DNA of 64,000 nucleotides. Source: DASSUW01 sp963792385 (GTDB lineage: Bacteria; Actinomycetota; Thermoleophilia; Solirubrobacterales; Solirubrobacteraceae). The stretch spans positions 248,001 to 312,000 of the forward strand of contig CAWBVZ010000012.1 in NCBI GenBank assembly GCA_963792385.1, written 5' to 3'. A program made the translations under genes and the position numbers. Below, piece after piece: positions 1 to 10,004 of the stretch; the first letter of the stretch is position 1, and each line of letters begins with the position of its first letter. Below the pieces are notes generated by a model, which saw only the letters and a program-made list of their open reading frames with translations, was not told where the DNA came from and searched no databases.

Positions 1-1
1 G

Positions 2-1273
2 CAGGGGCTCGGGAAGACCGTGCAGGCGCTCGCGGCGCTCGAGGCCGACGACGCCTATCCCGCGGTGGTGGTCTGCCCGGCGTCGCTGAAGCTCAACTGG
101 CGGCGCGAGATCGAGCATTGGCTCCCGCACCGCTCCGTGACCGTGGTCTCCGGCACCGGCGGCACCGCCGCGGCGGCCGAGATCACGGTGATCAACTACG
201 AGATCGTGCACGCGCACCGCGCGCGGCTTGCGCTGCGCCGGCCCGCCGCGCTCGTGCTCGACGAGTCGCACTACATCAAGAACCCGCGCGCCAAGCGCAC
301 GCAGGCGGTGCGCAAGCTGGCCGAGTCGCTGGCGCCGGACGCGATGCGGCTGGCGCTGACGGGAACGCCGGTGATGAACCACGCCGAGGAGCTGATCGCC
401 CAGCTGCGCGTGATCGGCCGGCTCGAGGACTTCGGCAGCGGCGCTCGCTTCGCGCGCCGCTTCCAGGGCATCGGGGCGGAGGAGCGGATCCACTGGCACC
501 TGCGGCGGCGCTGTTTCGTGAGGCGCCTGAAGGCCGACGTGCTGCCGCAGCTCCCCGCCAAACGCCAGGTCGTCGTGCCGGTGGCGCTCGACAACGAGCG
601 CGAGTACCGGCAGGCGGAGAAGGACGTGATCGCCTGGCTGCGCGAGCAGCCGCTCGACCTCGGCGAGCTGGAGGCGCGCGTCGCGGCCGCGCTGCGGGCC
701 GAGCGCCTGGCCCAGCTGAACGTGCTCAAGCGGCTGGCCGCGCGCGGCAAGTCCGGCGCTGCGCTGGCCTGGATCGACGACTTCCTGGCCTCCGACGAGC
801 GGCTGGTCGTGTTCTGCGGCAACCGCGAGGTCCAGGAGCTGGCGCTCGAGCGCTTCCCGGACGCGCTGCATCTGGTCGGGAGCGACTCGATCGATCAGCG
901 CGAGGCGGCGGTGCAGGCGTTCCAGGAGCCCGACGGGCCGCAGCTGCTCGTCGCCTCCACCCGCGTCGGCGGGCAGGGGATCACGCTGACCCAAGCCTCC
1001 AACGTCGCGTTCCTCGACCTCGAGTGGACACCCGCGATGCACGATCAGGCCGAGGACCGGCTGCACCGGATCGGTCAGCACGACGCCGTCACCGCCTGGT
1101 ACCTGCTCGCCGCCGAGACGATCGACGAGACGATGATCGAGCTGATCGCGCGCAAGCGCGGGATCGTCGGCGCCGTCACCGACGGGCGCCGCGACGAGTC
1201 CGAGGCGCTCGTCCAGTCGGTCGTGCGCGAGCTGCGCGGCGGCGTGCCGCGGCGGCGGCTGCGGGTGGCCTGA
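2..1273 (+). CDS. SNF2-family DNA-dependent ATPase/helicase (5' end missing)
   Basis: The frame is already open at the window edge and starts with GLGKT, the Walker A loop, so the N-terminal part of the protein lies outside the window. About 80 residues later comes the Walker B box DESH (VLDESHYIKNP), then the motif III-like TGTP, and in the second RecA lobe ASTRVGGQGITL and DRLHRIGQ. The last two are motifs V and VI of Swi2/Snf2 proteins. Such proteins translocate along duplex DNA using ATP; the short spacing between lobes, without a large insert, resembles SMARCAL1/HepA-type single-subunit remodellers rather than eukaryotic Snf2. The C-terminus ends in a basic RRRLRVA tail, possibly DNA-contacting. 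Specific role (repair, R-loop or fork handling) cannot be told from sequence. The stop is followed 23 bp later by an intergenic inverted-repeat element. Confidence 0.93.
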   Translation, partial: QGLGKTVQALAALEADDAYPAVVVCPASLKLNWRREIEHWLPHRSVTVVSGTGGTAAAAEITVINYEIVHAHRARLALRRPAALVLDESHYIKNPRAKRTQAVRKLAESLAPDAMRLALTGTPVMNHAEELIAQLRVIGRLEDFGSGARFARRFQGIGAEERIHWHLRRRCFVRRLKADVLPQLPAKRQVVVPVALDNEREYRQAEKDVIAWLREQPLDLGELEARVAAALRAERLAQLNVLKRLAARGKSGAALAWIDDFLASDERLVVFCGNREVQELALERFPDALHLVGSDSIDQREAAVQAFQEPDGPQLLVASTRVGGQGITLTQASNVAFLDLEWTPAMHDQAEDRLHRIGQHDAVTAWYLLAAETIDETMIELIARKRGIVGAVTDGRRDESEALVQSVVRELRGGVPRRRLRVA

Positions 1274-1296
1274 CGCTCGCTCGCGGCAGCGCCGAC

Positions 1297-1452
1297 GAAC
1301 GTCAATTGCGGCATTAAAGGGGTGAGATCGGCCGCCGCGGAACGCCGAGCGTCGAGTTTGTCGGCCTCAGACCGACGAAGTCGACATTCGCGTCTGTTGG
1401 GCCCGCCGGGGCGGCCGAATCAACCGGCCCCGCCTCCGTCAATGCCGCAGTT
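1297..1452. repeat. Intergenic inverted-repeat element, copy A
   Basis: Fills the gap between two convergent genes. The left end reads gaacgtcaattgcggcatta and the right end carries the complement of the core, aatgccgcagtt. A central hairpin has arms at 1351-1364 and 1372-1385 (13 of 14 positions pair, counting one G-T) around a 7-base loop. Its left half aligns with the reverse complement of copy C (31347-31501), including gtgagatcggccgccgcgg, so the copies lie in opposite orientations. It may act as a bidirectional terminator for the helicase and the facing gene. No open frame is seen inside. Confidence 0.7.
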
Positions 1453-2145
1453 TCAGGCCCAGGCGGCGAGCTCGCGCAGCACGGCGGTGTCGACTCCGGT
1501 GCCGGAGATCACGCACGTGTGACCGCTGTTCGTCCACGTGATGGCCCTACGGCCGCCCGACTCGCCGAGGACGCGCAGCCGGCCGTCGGACTCCAGAGCG
1601 GGGCCGCCCACGATCGTGTAGGCGATCGTCCGCCCCTCGTGCGCGTAGAACACGGTTCGCATCGTGCGGCCCTCGACAACGTCGGTGCGGGCCCCCACGG
1701 CCGCGTACTTGCCGTAGCTCGGGAACCGAGCGCCGCCGACATGGTCGCCGGCCACCGCGGGCGCGGTGGCGGGCTTCGCCGCGACCGCCAGCGCGTCGTC
1801 GATCGCCGGGCCGCTGCCGGCGACGAGCACCAGCATCGTCGCAGCCACTGCAGCGAAGCCAAGGGCTGACACGGGAACCCAGCGGCGCCGGCGCCGGCGG
1901 CGCCGCACAGCGCGGGAGGTCTTCAGTTCCTCCACGCGCAGGCGCAGGTCGAGCGGCGCTCGCGTGTCGAGCTGGGCGATCAGCGCGAGCGCGGTGCGCT
2001 GCTGGGCGAGGGCGGCGGCCAGCGCCGGCTCGGCGGCCACGCGGGCCTGAACTTCGGCGCGGCGCGTGGGTGGCAGGCGGTCGTCGGCGAGCGCGACCAG
2101 GTCCGCCTCGTCCTCGGGCGGCAGGTGTGGGTTTTGCTCTGTCAT
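1453..2145 (-). CDS. Anti-sigma-factor-like single-pass membrane protein
   Basis: A 230-residue protein. Residues 10-60 form an Asp/Glu/Ala-rich helical region (LVALADDRLPPTRRAEVQAR) of the type found at the N-terminus of RskA/anti-ECF-sigma proteins. A run of eight arginines at about 80-87 precedes one membrane segment (about 92-110), leaving a roughly 115-residue extracytoplasmic domain. No zinc-binding HxxxCxxC is present. No sigma factor gene adjoins it: the divergent neighbour is a CGNR regulator. The ATG is preceded by aagggg at good spacing. Anti-sigma function is inferred from layout only; it could simply be a membrane-anchored secreted domain. Confidence 0.6.
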   Translation of the reverse strand: MTEQNPHLPPEDEADLVALADDRLPPTRRAEVQARVAAEPALAAALAQQRTALALIAQLDTRAPLDLRLRVEELKTSRAVRRRRRRRRWVPVSALGFAAVAATMLVLVAGSGPAIDDALAVAAKPATAPAVAGDHVGGARFPSYGKYAAVGARTDVVEGRTMRTVFYAHEGRTIAYTIVGGPALESDGRLRVLGESGGRRAITWTNSGHTCVISGTGVDTAVLRELAAWA

Positions 2146-2206
2146 ATCCCCTTGCCTGAACTGACGCCCCAGGCCGCGGCCCTATTCCACCGGTAGGCTC
2201 GAATCC

Positions 2207-2788
2207 GTGGAACGCGACGCGCTGCTGTCAGGGCTCGTGCATCCCGGGGACCGCGAGCCGGCACCGGGATCGCTGCGCGTCGTGCAGGCGTTCGTCAACA
2301 CCGTCGATCGCGAGCACGGGCCCGATCTGTTCGACGATGCCGCCGGACTCGAGGAGTGGCTCGAGCGCCATCTGCTCCCGGCGCGGGTCGGCGCCGGCGA
2401 CCTCGAGGCGGCGCGCGACGTCCGCGAGGCGCTGCGCGCGCTGTTGCTGGCCAACAACGGCGAGCCGCACGATCCCGGCGCGCAGGCCGTGCTGGAGCGC
2501 GCCGCGCGGCGGGCACGGCTGGAGGCGGCGTTCCCGCCCGACGGCGCCGCGCTCGTCCCGCACGCGACCGGGGTCGACGCCGCGCTCGGGCGGATCCTCG
2601 CCGCCGCCTTCGCCGCGATGCTCGACGGGAGCTGGCAGCGCCTGAAGGCGTGCCCACGCGACGTCTGTGGCTGGGCCTTCTACGACCGCTCGACGAACGC
2701 GAGCGCCACGTGGTGCTCGATGCGCGTGTGCGGCGGCCGCGTGAAGGCCGGCGCGTACTACCGCCGCCGCCGCGCCGCCGGTCACTGA
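2207..2788 (+). CDS. CGNR zinc-finger / ABATE-domain transcriptional regulator
   Basis: A 193-residue protein with an N-terminal ABATE-type helical domain (about 20-140; FVNTVDREHG is typical) and a C-terminal zinc finger at about 150-190. The finger shows CPRDVCGWAFYDRS, then WCSMRVCGGR followed by a basic tail with YYRRRR. The family signature is CGNR; here the Asn is Gly, giving CGGR. Proteins of this family are small DNA-binding regulators of unknown ligand, common in actinobacteria. Start is GTG 2207, about 60 bp from the divergent anti-sigma-like gene, so the two probably share a promoter region. It is not clearly linked to any downstream operon. Confidence 0.85.
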   Translation: MERDALLSGLVHPGDREPAPGSLRVVQAFVNTVDREHGPDLFDDAAGLEEWLERHLLPARVGAGDLEAARDVREALRALLLANNGEPHDPGAQAVLERAARRARLEAAFPPDGAALVPHATGVDAALGRILAAAFAAMLDGSWQRLKACPRDVCGWAFYDRSTNASATWCSMRVCGGRVKAGAYYRRRRAAGH

Positions 2789-2888
2789 GCGGCTACGCGA
2801 CAAAAGGCCACCGAGCGGCTACGCGTCAACCACTGAAAGATCTCCTTCAGCCAGCCCACGGCGCGGTGCACCGTTTTACCGTTGACGG

Positions 2889-3818
2889 GTGGCCCGGCGA
2901 CCAAGCTGGTGGGCCGCGCAAGGATTGGTGGGGCCTTGGACGGCCTACGTGCTCGCCGCACTCGCGGTGCTGGCGACTGCTGCGTCCACCGCCCGCGCAG
3001 ATCCCGCGGCGAACGCTCGTGCCTCATCGGCCACGGCGCGGTCCGGCGTGGCCTCGCTGCAGGTGGCGCTGCGCGCCAAGGGCCTCTACGGCGCGACGGT
3101 CGACGGCGTCAGTGGCCCGCTGACGAACGCGGCCGTGCGCCGGTTCCAGGGCCGACACGGGCTGGTGGCGGACGGGGTCGCCGGCCCGCGCACGCGCGCG
3201 GCGCTCGGGTGGCGCGGGCGGCCGGGTCTCGGCACGCGCACGATCGGGCCGGGCGCGCGCGGATGGGACGTCGCCGCGCTGCAGTTCCTGCTCGCCACGC
3301 ACGGCTTCCCGTCGGGGCCGTTCGACGGTCGCCTCGGCCCGCGCGGGCAGTCGGCGCTCCAACGGTTCCAGGCGTGGGCGGGCCTCGGAGCGGACGGGCT
3401 CGCGGGCGCGGGCACGCTCGCGGCCCTGCGGCGGCCGCCGCCCCGCTCCATCCTGCGCTTCGCGGCCCCGCTCGGCGTCGGCGTCGGCGATCGCTTCGGG
3501 CCACGCGACAACACCTTCCACACGGGGCTCGACTATCCCGCGGCCAGCGGGACCACGGTGGTCGCAGCCGGCCGCGGGTGCGTGTCGTCCGCCGGCTGGG
3601 ACTCCGGCGGCTACGGCAACCTGGTGGTGATCGCGCACCGCTCCGGGATGACGAGCTGGTACGCGCACCTGAGCAGGATCACCGTCAAATCGGGCGCCTG
3701 CGTCGTAGCCGGGACGCCGATCGGGAGGGTCGGCTCGACCGGGCACTCCACCGGCCCGCACCTGCATTTCGAGCTACGGCTGCGCGGCGCCCCGGTCGAT
3801 CCGCTCACGGGCCTGTAG
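2889..3818 (+). CDS. Secreted M23 (LytM) endopeptidase with two peptidoglycan-binding domains
   Basis: A 309-residue exported protein. Residues 15-38 form a hydrophobic signal segment ending near ARAD. Two PG_binding_1 repeats follow, at about 50-105 (LYGATVDGVSGPLTNAAVRRFQ) and 117-180 (FDGRLGPRGQSALQRFQ). The C-terminal 120 residues are an M23 domain with zinc ligands in HTGLDYP (HxxxD) and HLHFE. It should cut peptide cross-links in the cell wall. GTG at 2889 is chosen because it places the signal peptide at the N-terminus. The 100 bp in front contains no recognisable gene. The stop abuts the convergent gene at 3819 directly. Confidence 0.92.
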   Translation: MARRPSWWAAQGLVGPWTAYVLAALAVLATAASTARADPAANARASSATARSGVASLQVALRAKGLYGATVDGVSGPLTNAAVRRFQGRHGLVADGVAGPRTRAALGWRGRPGLGTRTIGPGARGWDVAALQFLLATHGFPSGPFDGRLGPRGQSALQRFQAWAGLGADGLAGAGTLAALRRPPPRSILRFAAPLGVGVGDRFGPRDNTFHTGLDYPAASGTTVVAAGRGCVSSAGWDSGGYGNLVVIAHRSGMTSWYAHLSRITVKSGACVVAGTPIGRVGSTGHSTGPHLHFELRLRGAPVDPLTGL

Positions 3819-4358
3819 TCACGCCGGCTGCAGACGCCCGGAGAGCAGCACCCGGCCGCGCTGGGTTTCCTTGAGCTGCAATCTCCCGCCGGCCAGCCGG
3901 CGCACGGTCACCGTGGTCCTGCGGCGGCACGACGCCGGATCCTCGGTCTCCGTGTAGCCGAACACCGTCCGGCGCGACGACGCCCTGCGAAACTGCAGCT
4001 CGCCGGCGCATGTCCCGGCGGGCGTCGACCGCGCCAGGAGGCCGCGGCCATCCGGTCTGATCCTGAGCTCGACCTGCGCGACGCCGTGGCCGCCCCTGAT
4101 GGGCGTCTGCCCGGTGTAGTCGCCGGCGATGGCGGCGCGGAACCCGGGCGGCGGCGTGCTTGAGGGAGCGCTGTTGCGACTCCCGCCTCCGCCACCGCCA
4201 CCGGACAGGCCGCCGATCGCCAGCGGGACGGCGACGATCAGCGCAATCAGCGCCACGACGAGCACGGGCTGTGTCATGAAGCTCCCGAACCGCGAGCCCG
4301 AAGGCGTCGAAGGAGGAGGAGCCTGCGTGCCCTGCTTGGGGGTGTCGCCGCCCGACAT
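3819..4358 (-). CDS. Single-pass membrane protein of unknown function
   Basis: 179 residues from the ATG at 4358; a longer frame to 4385 adds nine unlikely residues. The N-terminus is a Pro/Thr/Ser-rich cytoplasmic stretch, followed by one membrane helix (about 28-50, VLVVALIALIVAVPLAIGG), a seven-glycine run, a Ser/Pro linker and a 115-residue extracytoplasmic domain rich in beta-forming residues with four cysteines. The domain begins FRAAIAGDYTGQTPI, a pattern like small secreted beta-barrel domains, but I do not recognise a family. Convergent with and abutting the M23 peptidase gene. Confidence 0.7.
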   Translation of the reverse strand: MSGGDTPKQGTQAPPPSTPSGSRFGSFMTQPVLVVALIALIVAVPLAIGGLSGGGGGGGSRNSAPSSTPPPGFRAAIAGDYTGQTPIRGGHGVAQVELRIRPDGRGLLARSTPAGTCAGELQFRRASSRRTVFGYTETEDPASCRRRTTVTVRRLAGGRLQLKETQRGRVLLSGRLQPA

Positions 4359-4407
4359 GGCGAGGTCCGCCCGACACTCCCACACCCCCGCGGGAAGGGC
4401 AAGCCGC

Positions 4408-4926
4408 TCAGGCGGTGAGGCCGAGCGTCACCGCCTGCGCCGCGACCGCGACGAACCCCACCGCGAGGCTCCCCGCCGCGATCCGCGTGAGCCGGGCCTT
4501 GCGGTCGTTGAGCGCCCGCTCATGCTCGAGCGCGTCGATCAGCGTGTTCATCATCGTGCCCTGGATCTCGAGCTTGGGCTCCGCGATCAGGGGGAACTCG
4601 GGGAACCGCCGGATCTCGGCCATCGCCAGCGCGAGCCTGGGCTGCGGTCGCAGAACGCCGACCAGGGCCACGAGCGACGCCACGGCCAGGGCGACGACAG
4701 ACAAGACGTACAGCGCCTGGAAGACCGCCGAACCGATCGAGCCGAGGTCGAGCGACAGCAGCTGAGCCCCGAGCGTCGCCGTGAGGGCGAGGATCGTCCC
4801 GGTGAAGCCGGCGAGCGTCGCGCTCTTGTTGTCAAGGCCCTGTCCGCGCTCGCGCTCATCGTCGAGCAGGCCGCGCACCATCGCGAGCAGCTCCGCGACC
4901 GTCTCCTCGTCTGGTCGCTGCTCCAT
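4408..4926 (-). CDS. Three-helix integral membrane protein, function unknown
   Basis: 172 residues. A charged N-terminal helix (about 1-32) leads to LDNKSATLAGFTGTILAL, the first membrane segment, then a second (about 68-92) and a third at the C-terminus (about 148-170), with a cytoplasmic loop between. This layout (helical N-terminus ending in a polar turn, then GF-x-G-x-ILAL) is shared by many unnamed bacterial membrane proteins and superficially resembles membrane effectors such as PycTM. No nucleotide-cyclase partner lies beside it, so a defence role is not supported. Lies upstream of the reductase gene in the opposite sense of operon order (same strand, downstream of it by 29 bp), so it may be cotranscribed with 4956-7674. 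Confidence 0.7.
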   Translation of the reverse strand: MEQRPDEETVAELLAMVRGLLDDERERGQGLDNKSATLAGFTGTILALTATLGAQLLSLDLGSIGSAVFQALYVLSVVALAVASLVALVGVLRPQPRLALAMAEIRRFPEFPLIAEPKLEIQGTMMNTLIDALEHERALNDRKARLTRIAAGSLAVGFVAVAAQAVTLGLTA

Positions 4927-4955
4927 CCGCCGGCTCTAATCCTCGCGGTCCTCCA

Positions 4956-6938
4956 TTACCAATGCACGCCGCGCATCAGGTACGCCAGCGCGGTCGCCTC
5001 GCCGGAGGCCTTCTCGTTCGGGTCCTTCTCGCCCTTCGCCGCCGATGACTCCGGGAACACCTTGTAGGCCATGTGCAGGATCTGGTCGACGGCCTTCGGC
5101 GCGAGCGCGTAGGCGACCTCGCCGAACGTGCCCAGGCGCGTGTTGATGTTCTTCGGCTTGGAGCGGATCGCCTCGCAGATCAGGTCGGCGGCCTCGTCGG
5201 GCGAGATCGTCGGGAACGAGTCGTAGAGCTTCGTCGGCGCGATCATCGGCGTGCGCACCAGCGGCATGTGGATCGTCGTGAACGTGACGCCGTCGCCGAT
5301 CACCTCCGAGCTCGCGACGCGCGTCCACGCGTCGAGCGCGGCCTTGGACGCCACGTACGCCGAGAAGCGCGGCGGATTGGTCTGCGCGCCGATCGAGGAG
5401 ACGTTGACGATGTGGCCGGAGCGGCGCTCGACCATGTGCGGCAGCAGCCCGAGCATCAGCTTCACCGGGCTCAGGTAGTTCAGCCCGACGGTCCGCTCGT
5501 AGTCGTGGAAGCGGTCGTAGGACAGCTTCACCCCGCGCCGGATCGAGCGGCCGGCGTTGTTGACGAGCATGTCGATCGCCGGGTGGTCGGAGAGCATCCG
5601 CGGGACCAGCTGCTCGATCGCCTCGTAGTCCGACAGGTCGCATGAGTAGACGTACGCGGCGCCACCCGCGGCCTCGATCTCGGCCTTGACCTCGTCGAGC
5701 TTCTCCTGCGTGCGTGCCACCAGCAGCGGGATGCCCCCGGCCGCGGCGATCTTCAGCGCGGCGGCGCGGCCGATGCCGCTCGACGCGCCAGTGATCACCA
5801 CGGTCTTGCCGTTGACGGCGCCCTCGAACGAGCGGTCGCGGAACAGGTCGGGATCGAGGTTGCGCTCCCAGTAGTCCCACAGCTTGACGGCGTAACTGTC
5901 GAGTGGCGGCAGCTCGATACCCGAGCCTGCCAGCGCGCGCGCCGTGTCGCGGGCGTCGAAGCGGGTCCGCAGCTCGGCGTTCGCGAGCGCCTCCTCCGGG
6001 ATCCCGAGGTCGGCCAGGAACGTGCGCTTGATCCCCTGCAGCGCCGGGATCTTCAGCGCGTACGAGAGCACGCCCTTCGGCAGCATGTCGGTCATCCGCT
6101 TGTCGACCCGCATCACCGCCTGCGGCGCGTGCGCGGCGTTGGCGAACGCGTTCAGCACGTCGCCCGACTTCGGCGGCTTCGGATCGACGACGTGGAACGC
6201 CTGGCCGTCGAGCCCGTCCTGGTGCCCGATGTGGTCCACGACCGCCGCCACGTAGTCGACCGGCACGATGTTGGTGCGGCCGAACTCGAGCGAGACGAGC
6301 GGGAACCACGCCGGCAGGGCGTGGCGGATCTTCTGGATCGCCTTGAAGAAGTAGTAGGGCCCGTCGACCTTGTCCATCTCGCCGGTCTGGGAGTTGCCGA
6401 CGACGATCGCGGGGCGGTACACCCGCCACGGCACCTCCACGCGCTCGCGGACCAGCTTCTCGGACTCGTACTTGGTGCGGTGGTACGGCGTCGGGAGGTC
6501 CTGTCCCTCCGCAAAATCGTCCTCGGTGAAGTGGCCGTCGTACGTGCCGGCGACGGCGATCGACGAGATGTGGTGAAAGCGCCCCGCGCCGAGCGCGTTC
6601 GCGAGGTCGACGGCGTTCTGCGTGCCGGCGACGTTGATCGTCGCGTTCTGCGTCTCGTCGGCCGTGATGTCGTAGATCGCGGCGAGGTGGAAGAAGTGGT
6701 CGACGCCCTGGAGCTGCTCGCGCGCGGCGTCGTCGAGCCCGAGTTGTGGCTGCGTGAGATCGCCGAACACCGGCTTGACGCGCTCCGGGCCGCCCCAGCG
6801 GTCGCGCAGCTGCTCGAACTTGTCGGCCGAGGACTCGCGGACGAGGACATAGATGTCCCCGCCGTCCTCGCGCTCGAGCAGGCGCTCGATGAGGTGGCGG
6901 CCGATGAAGCCCGTCCCGCCGGTGACGAAGTAGCTCAT
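4956..6938 (-). CDS. Two-domain SDR fusion, probable fatty acyl-CoA/ACP reductase
   Basis: 660 residues from ATG 6938 (MSYFVTGGTGFIGRH). The N-terminal half (about 1-370) is an extended SDR of the NAD-binding-4/thioester-reductase type with GTGFIG and active-site YHRTK. The C-terminal half (about 375-640) is a classical SDR with TGASSGIG, NNAG, a Ser and YVASK. The order and length match the mycobacterial AcrA1-like proteins and include an Acr1-like C-terminal half, which reduce long-chain acyl thioesters to aldehyde or alcohol. The start at 6956 would overlap the upstream crotonase stop; 6938 leaves an 11-bp gap and is preferred. Together with the crotonase this suggests a lipid or wax-precursor role. 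Substrate is inferred. Confidence 0.85.
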   Translation of the reverse strand: MSYFVTGGTGFIGRHLIERLLEREDGGDIYVLVRESSADKFEQLRDRWGGPERVKPVFGDLTQPQLGLDDAAREQLQGVDHFFHLAAIYDITADETQNATINVAGTQNAVDLANALGAGRFHHISSIAVAGTYDGHFTEDDFAEGQDLPTPYHRTKYESEKLVRERVEVPWRVYRPAIVVGNSQTGEMDKVDGPYYFFKAIQKIRHALPAWFPLVSLEFGRTNIVPVDYVAAVVDHIGHQDGLDGQAFHVVDPKPPKSGDVLNAFANAAHAPQAVMRVDKRMTDMLPKGVLSYALKIPALQGIKRTFLADLGIPEEALANAELRTRFDARDTARALAGSGIELPPLDSYAVKLWDYWERNLDPDLFRDRSFEGAVNGKTVVITGASSGIGRAAALKIAAAGGIPLLVARTQEKLDEVKAEIEAAGGAAYVYSCDLSDYEAIEQLVPRMLSDHPAIDMLVNNAGRSIRRGVKLSYDRFHDYERTVGLNYLSPVKLMLGLLPHMVERRSGHIVNVSSIGAQTNPPRFSAYVASKAALDAWTRVASSEVIGDGVTFTTIHMPLVRTPMIAPTKLYDSFPTISPDEAADLICEAIRSKPKNINTRLGTFGEVAYALAPKAVDQILHMAYKVFPESSAAKGEKDPNEKASGEATALAYLMRGVHW

Positions 6939-6948
6939 GGCGTGGACC

Positions 6949-7674
6949 CTATCCACGTTCGGTGAACCGGCGCGCCCCTTCCAGCGCGCCGATGATCCGC
7001 GGGCGGCCGAGGCGCGCTTCGAGTGCCAGCCCTTCCGCCAACGGCAGGCCGAGCGCGCTGTGCGCGGCCTCCCGGTCGGAGAGCATCGTGTCCTGCGGGA
7101 ACGCGGCGATCGCCTCGGCGATCTCCAGCGCCCGGGCGACGTGGCGGCCGGCGGGGACCACTTCGTTGACCAGCCCCATGCCTAGCGCCTCCGCGGCGTC
7201 GACCGTGCGCCCGGTAAGGATCAGGTCGAGCGCACGACCGAGGCCCACGACGCGCGGCAGCCGCTGGGTGCCACCGTCGATCAACGGCACGCCCCAGCGG
7301 CGCTCCAGGCACCCGAACCGCGCATCGTCGCCGGCCACGCGCAGGTCGCACCAGAGCGCAAGCTCGAGCCCGCCGGCGACGCACCAGCCACCGATCGCGG
7401 CGATCGCGGGCTTGGCCGGCGTCAGCCGCGTGAAGCCCATCGGCCCAGCGGGCGCGTCGGCGTCGAGCGTCTCCAGCGCCTTCAGGTCGGCGCCCGCGCA
7501 GAACGCCTCGTCGCCCGCTCCGGTCAGCACCATCACGCGCGCGCCGTCGTCTGCGGCGAACCGCTCGTACGCCTCCAGCAGCGCGGCCGCGGTGGCGCCG
7601 TCGACCGCGTTCCGCCGCTCCGGCCGGTCGATCGTGACCACCGCCGCGGCGCCCTCACGCTCGTAGCGAACCAT
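6949..7674 (-). CDS. Enoyl-CoA hydratase/isomerase (crotonase) family protein
   Basis: 241 residues from ATG 7674; a TTG at 7692 would place the start inside a strong hairpin and is disfavoured. The oxyanion-hole segment CAGADLKAL (about 60-70) and the second one, GGWCVAGGLELALWCD (about 95-110), are intact, and the Glu of CLERRWGVP, aligned with the catalytic acid of hydratases, is present. The 241-residue length is usual for monofunctional crotonases. It lies upstream of the acyl reductase on the same strand with an 11-bp gap, so the two are probably cotranscribed and act on acyl-CoA. Exact reaction is not determined. Confidence 0.9.
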   Translation of the reverse strand: MVRYEREGAAAVVTIDRPERRNAVDGATAAALLEAYERFAADDGARVMVLTGAGDEAFCAGADLKALETLDADAPAGPMGFTRLTPAKPAIAAIGGWCVAGGLELALWCDLRVAGDDARFGCLERRWGVPLIDGGTQRLPRVVGLGRALDLILTGRTVDAAEALGMGLVNEVVPAGRHVARALEIAEAIAAFPQDTMLSDREAAHSALGLPLAEGLALEARLGRPRIIGALEGARRFTERG

Positions 7675-7688
7675 TCGAAGAGTCAAGC

Positions 7689-7724
7689 GCAACGGCCCCG
7701 GGCGGGGAGCGCCGGGGCCGTTGC
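7689..7724 (-). terminator. Strong 13-bp hairpin, probable terminator
   Basis: Arms gcaacggccccgg (7689-7701) and ccggggccgttgc (7712-7724) pair perfectly over 13 bp around a 10-base loop. It sits between the stop of the small minus-strand gene ending at 7789 and the start of the crotonase gene. There is no T-run on either side, as is common for high-G+C actinobacterial terminators. It most likely ends transcription from the 8055 side. Confidence 0.65.
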
Positions 7725-7788
7725 GAACGAGGAGGGATCTCGCACGCTCAGCGTGGCGAGCGGGGCGTGCCGGGGTGTAAAGATGCGG

Positions 7789-8055
7789 CTACCAGCCGCC
7801 GCGGAGGTCCGTGCGGGCCTTGCGTGCCTTGGCGGCGGCGAGGCGCTGATCCTTGCGCTTCTCCAGCCGCGACTGGATCAGGGTCAGCACGAGCGCGAGC
7901 GTCGGGAACGCGACGATCAGGATGAAGCCGGCGTAGGTGACGACCTTGTCGTTGGTCTCGCCCCACCAGCCCTCGCCACCGTCGTGCTCGGCGGCCAGCG
8001 CCGCGGGTGCCGTCAGGGCGAACAGAGTGATCGTGAGCAGGGCCGTCCTGAGCAC
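7789..8055 (-). CDS. Small exported/membrane protein with C-terminal basic tail
   Basis: About 88 residues from GTG 8055 (VLRTALLTITLFALTAPAAL, a signal-like segment ending at ALAAEHDGG). A short acidic linker with a WW pair leads to a membrane helix (about 44-65, YAGFILIVAFPTLALVLTL) and a lysine/arginine-rich cytoplasmic tail. The open frame extends up to 8241, but that would overlap the divergent ABC-F start and the extra residues look non-coding. Function is unknown. Divergent from the ABC-F gene with only about 26 bp between start codons. Confidence 0.6.
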   Translation of the reverse strand: MLRTALLTITLFALTAPAALAAEHDGGEGWWGETNDKVVTYAGFILIVAFPTLALVLTLIQSRLEKRKDQRLAAAKARKARTDLRGGW

Positions 8056-8081
8056 CGGGCGGAGGATACCCTCGAAGGTCG

Positions 8082-9962
<1,881 letters not shown>

Positions 9963-10004
9963 TCGGCTTCGGCGCGCGGCCTCCGCGATACGTTGCGCGG
10001 CTAG

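Noticed and set aside
118..1317. Long Arg/Ala-rich open frames on both strands throughout the window
   Set aside because: These are shadow frames caused by high G+C; they lack motifs, good starts and normal composition.
4408..4926. Possible Pycsar/CBASS-type membrane effector
   Set aside because: Only a loose similarity in helix layout; no nucleotide cyclase or CD-NTase gene adjoins it, and it sits beside lipid genes.
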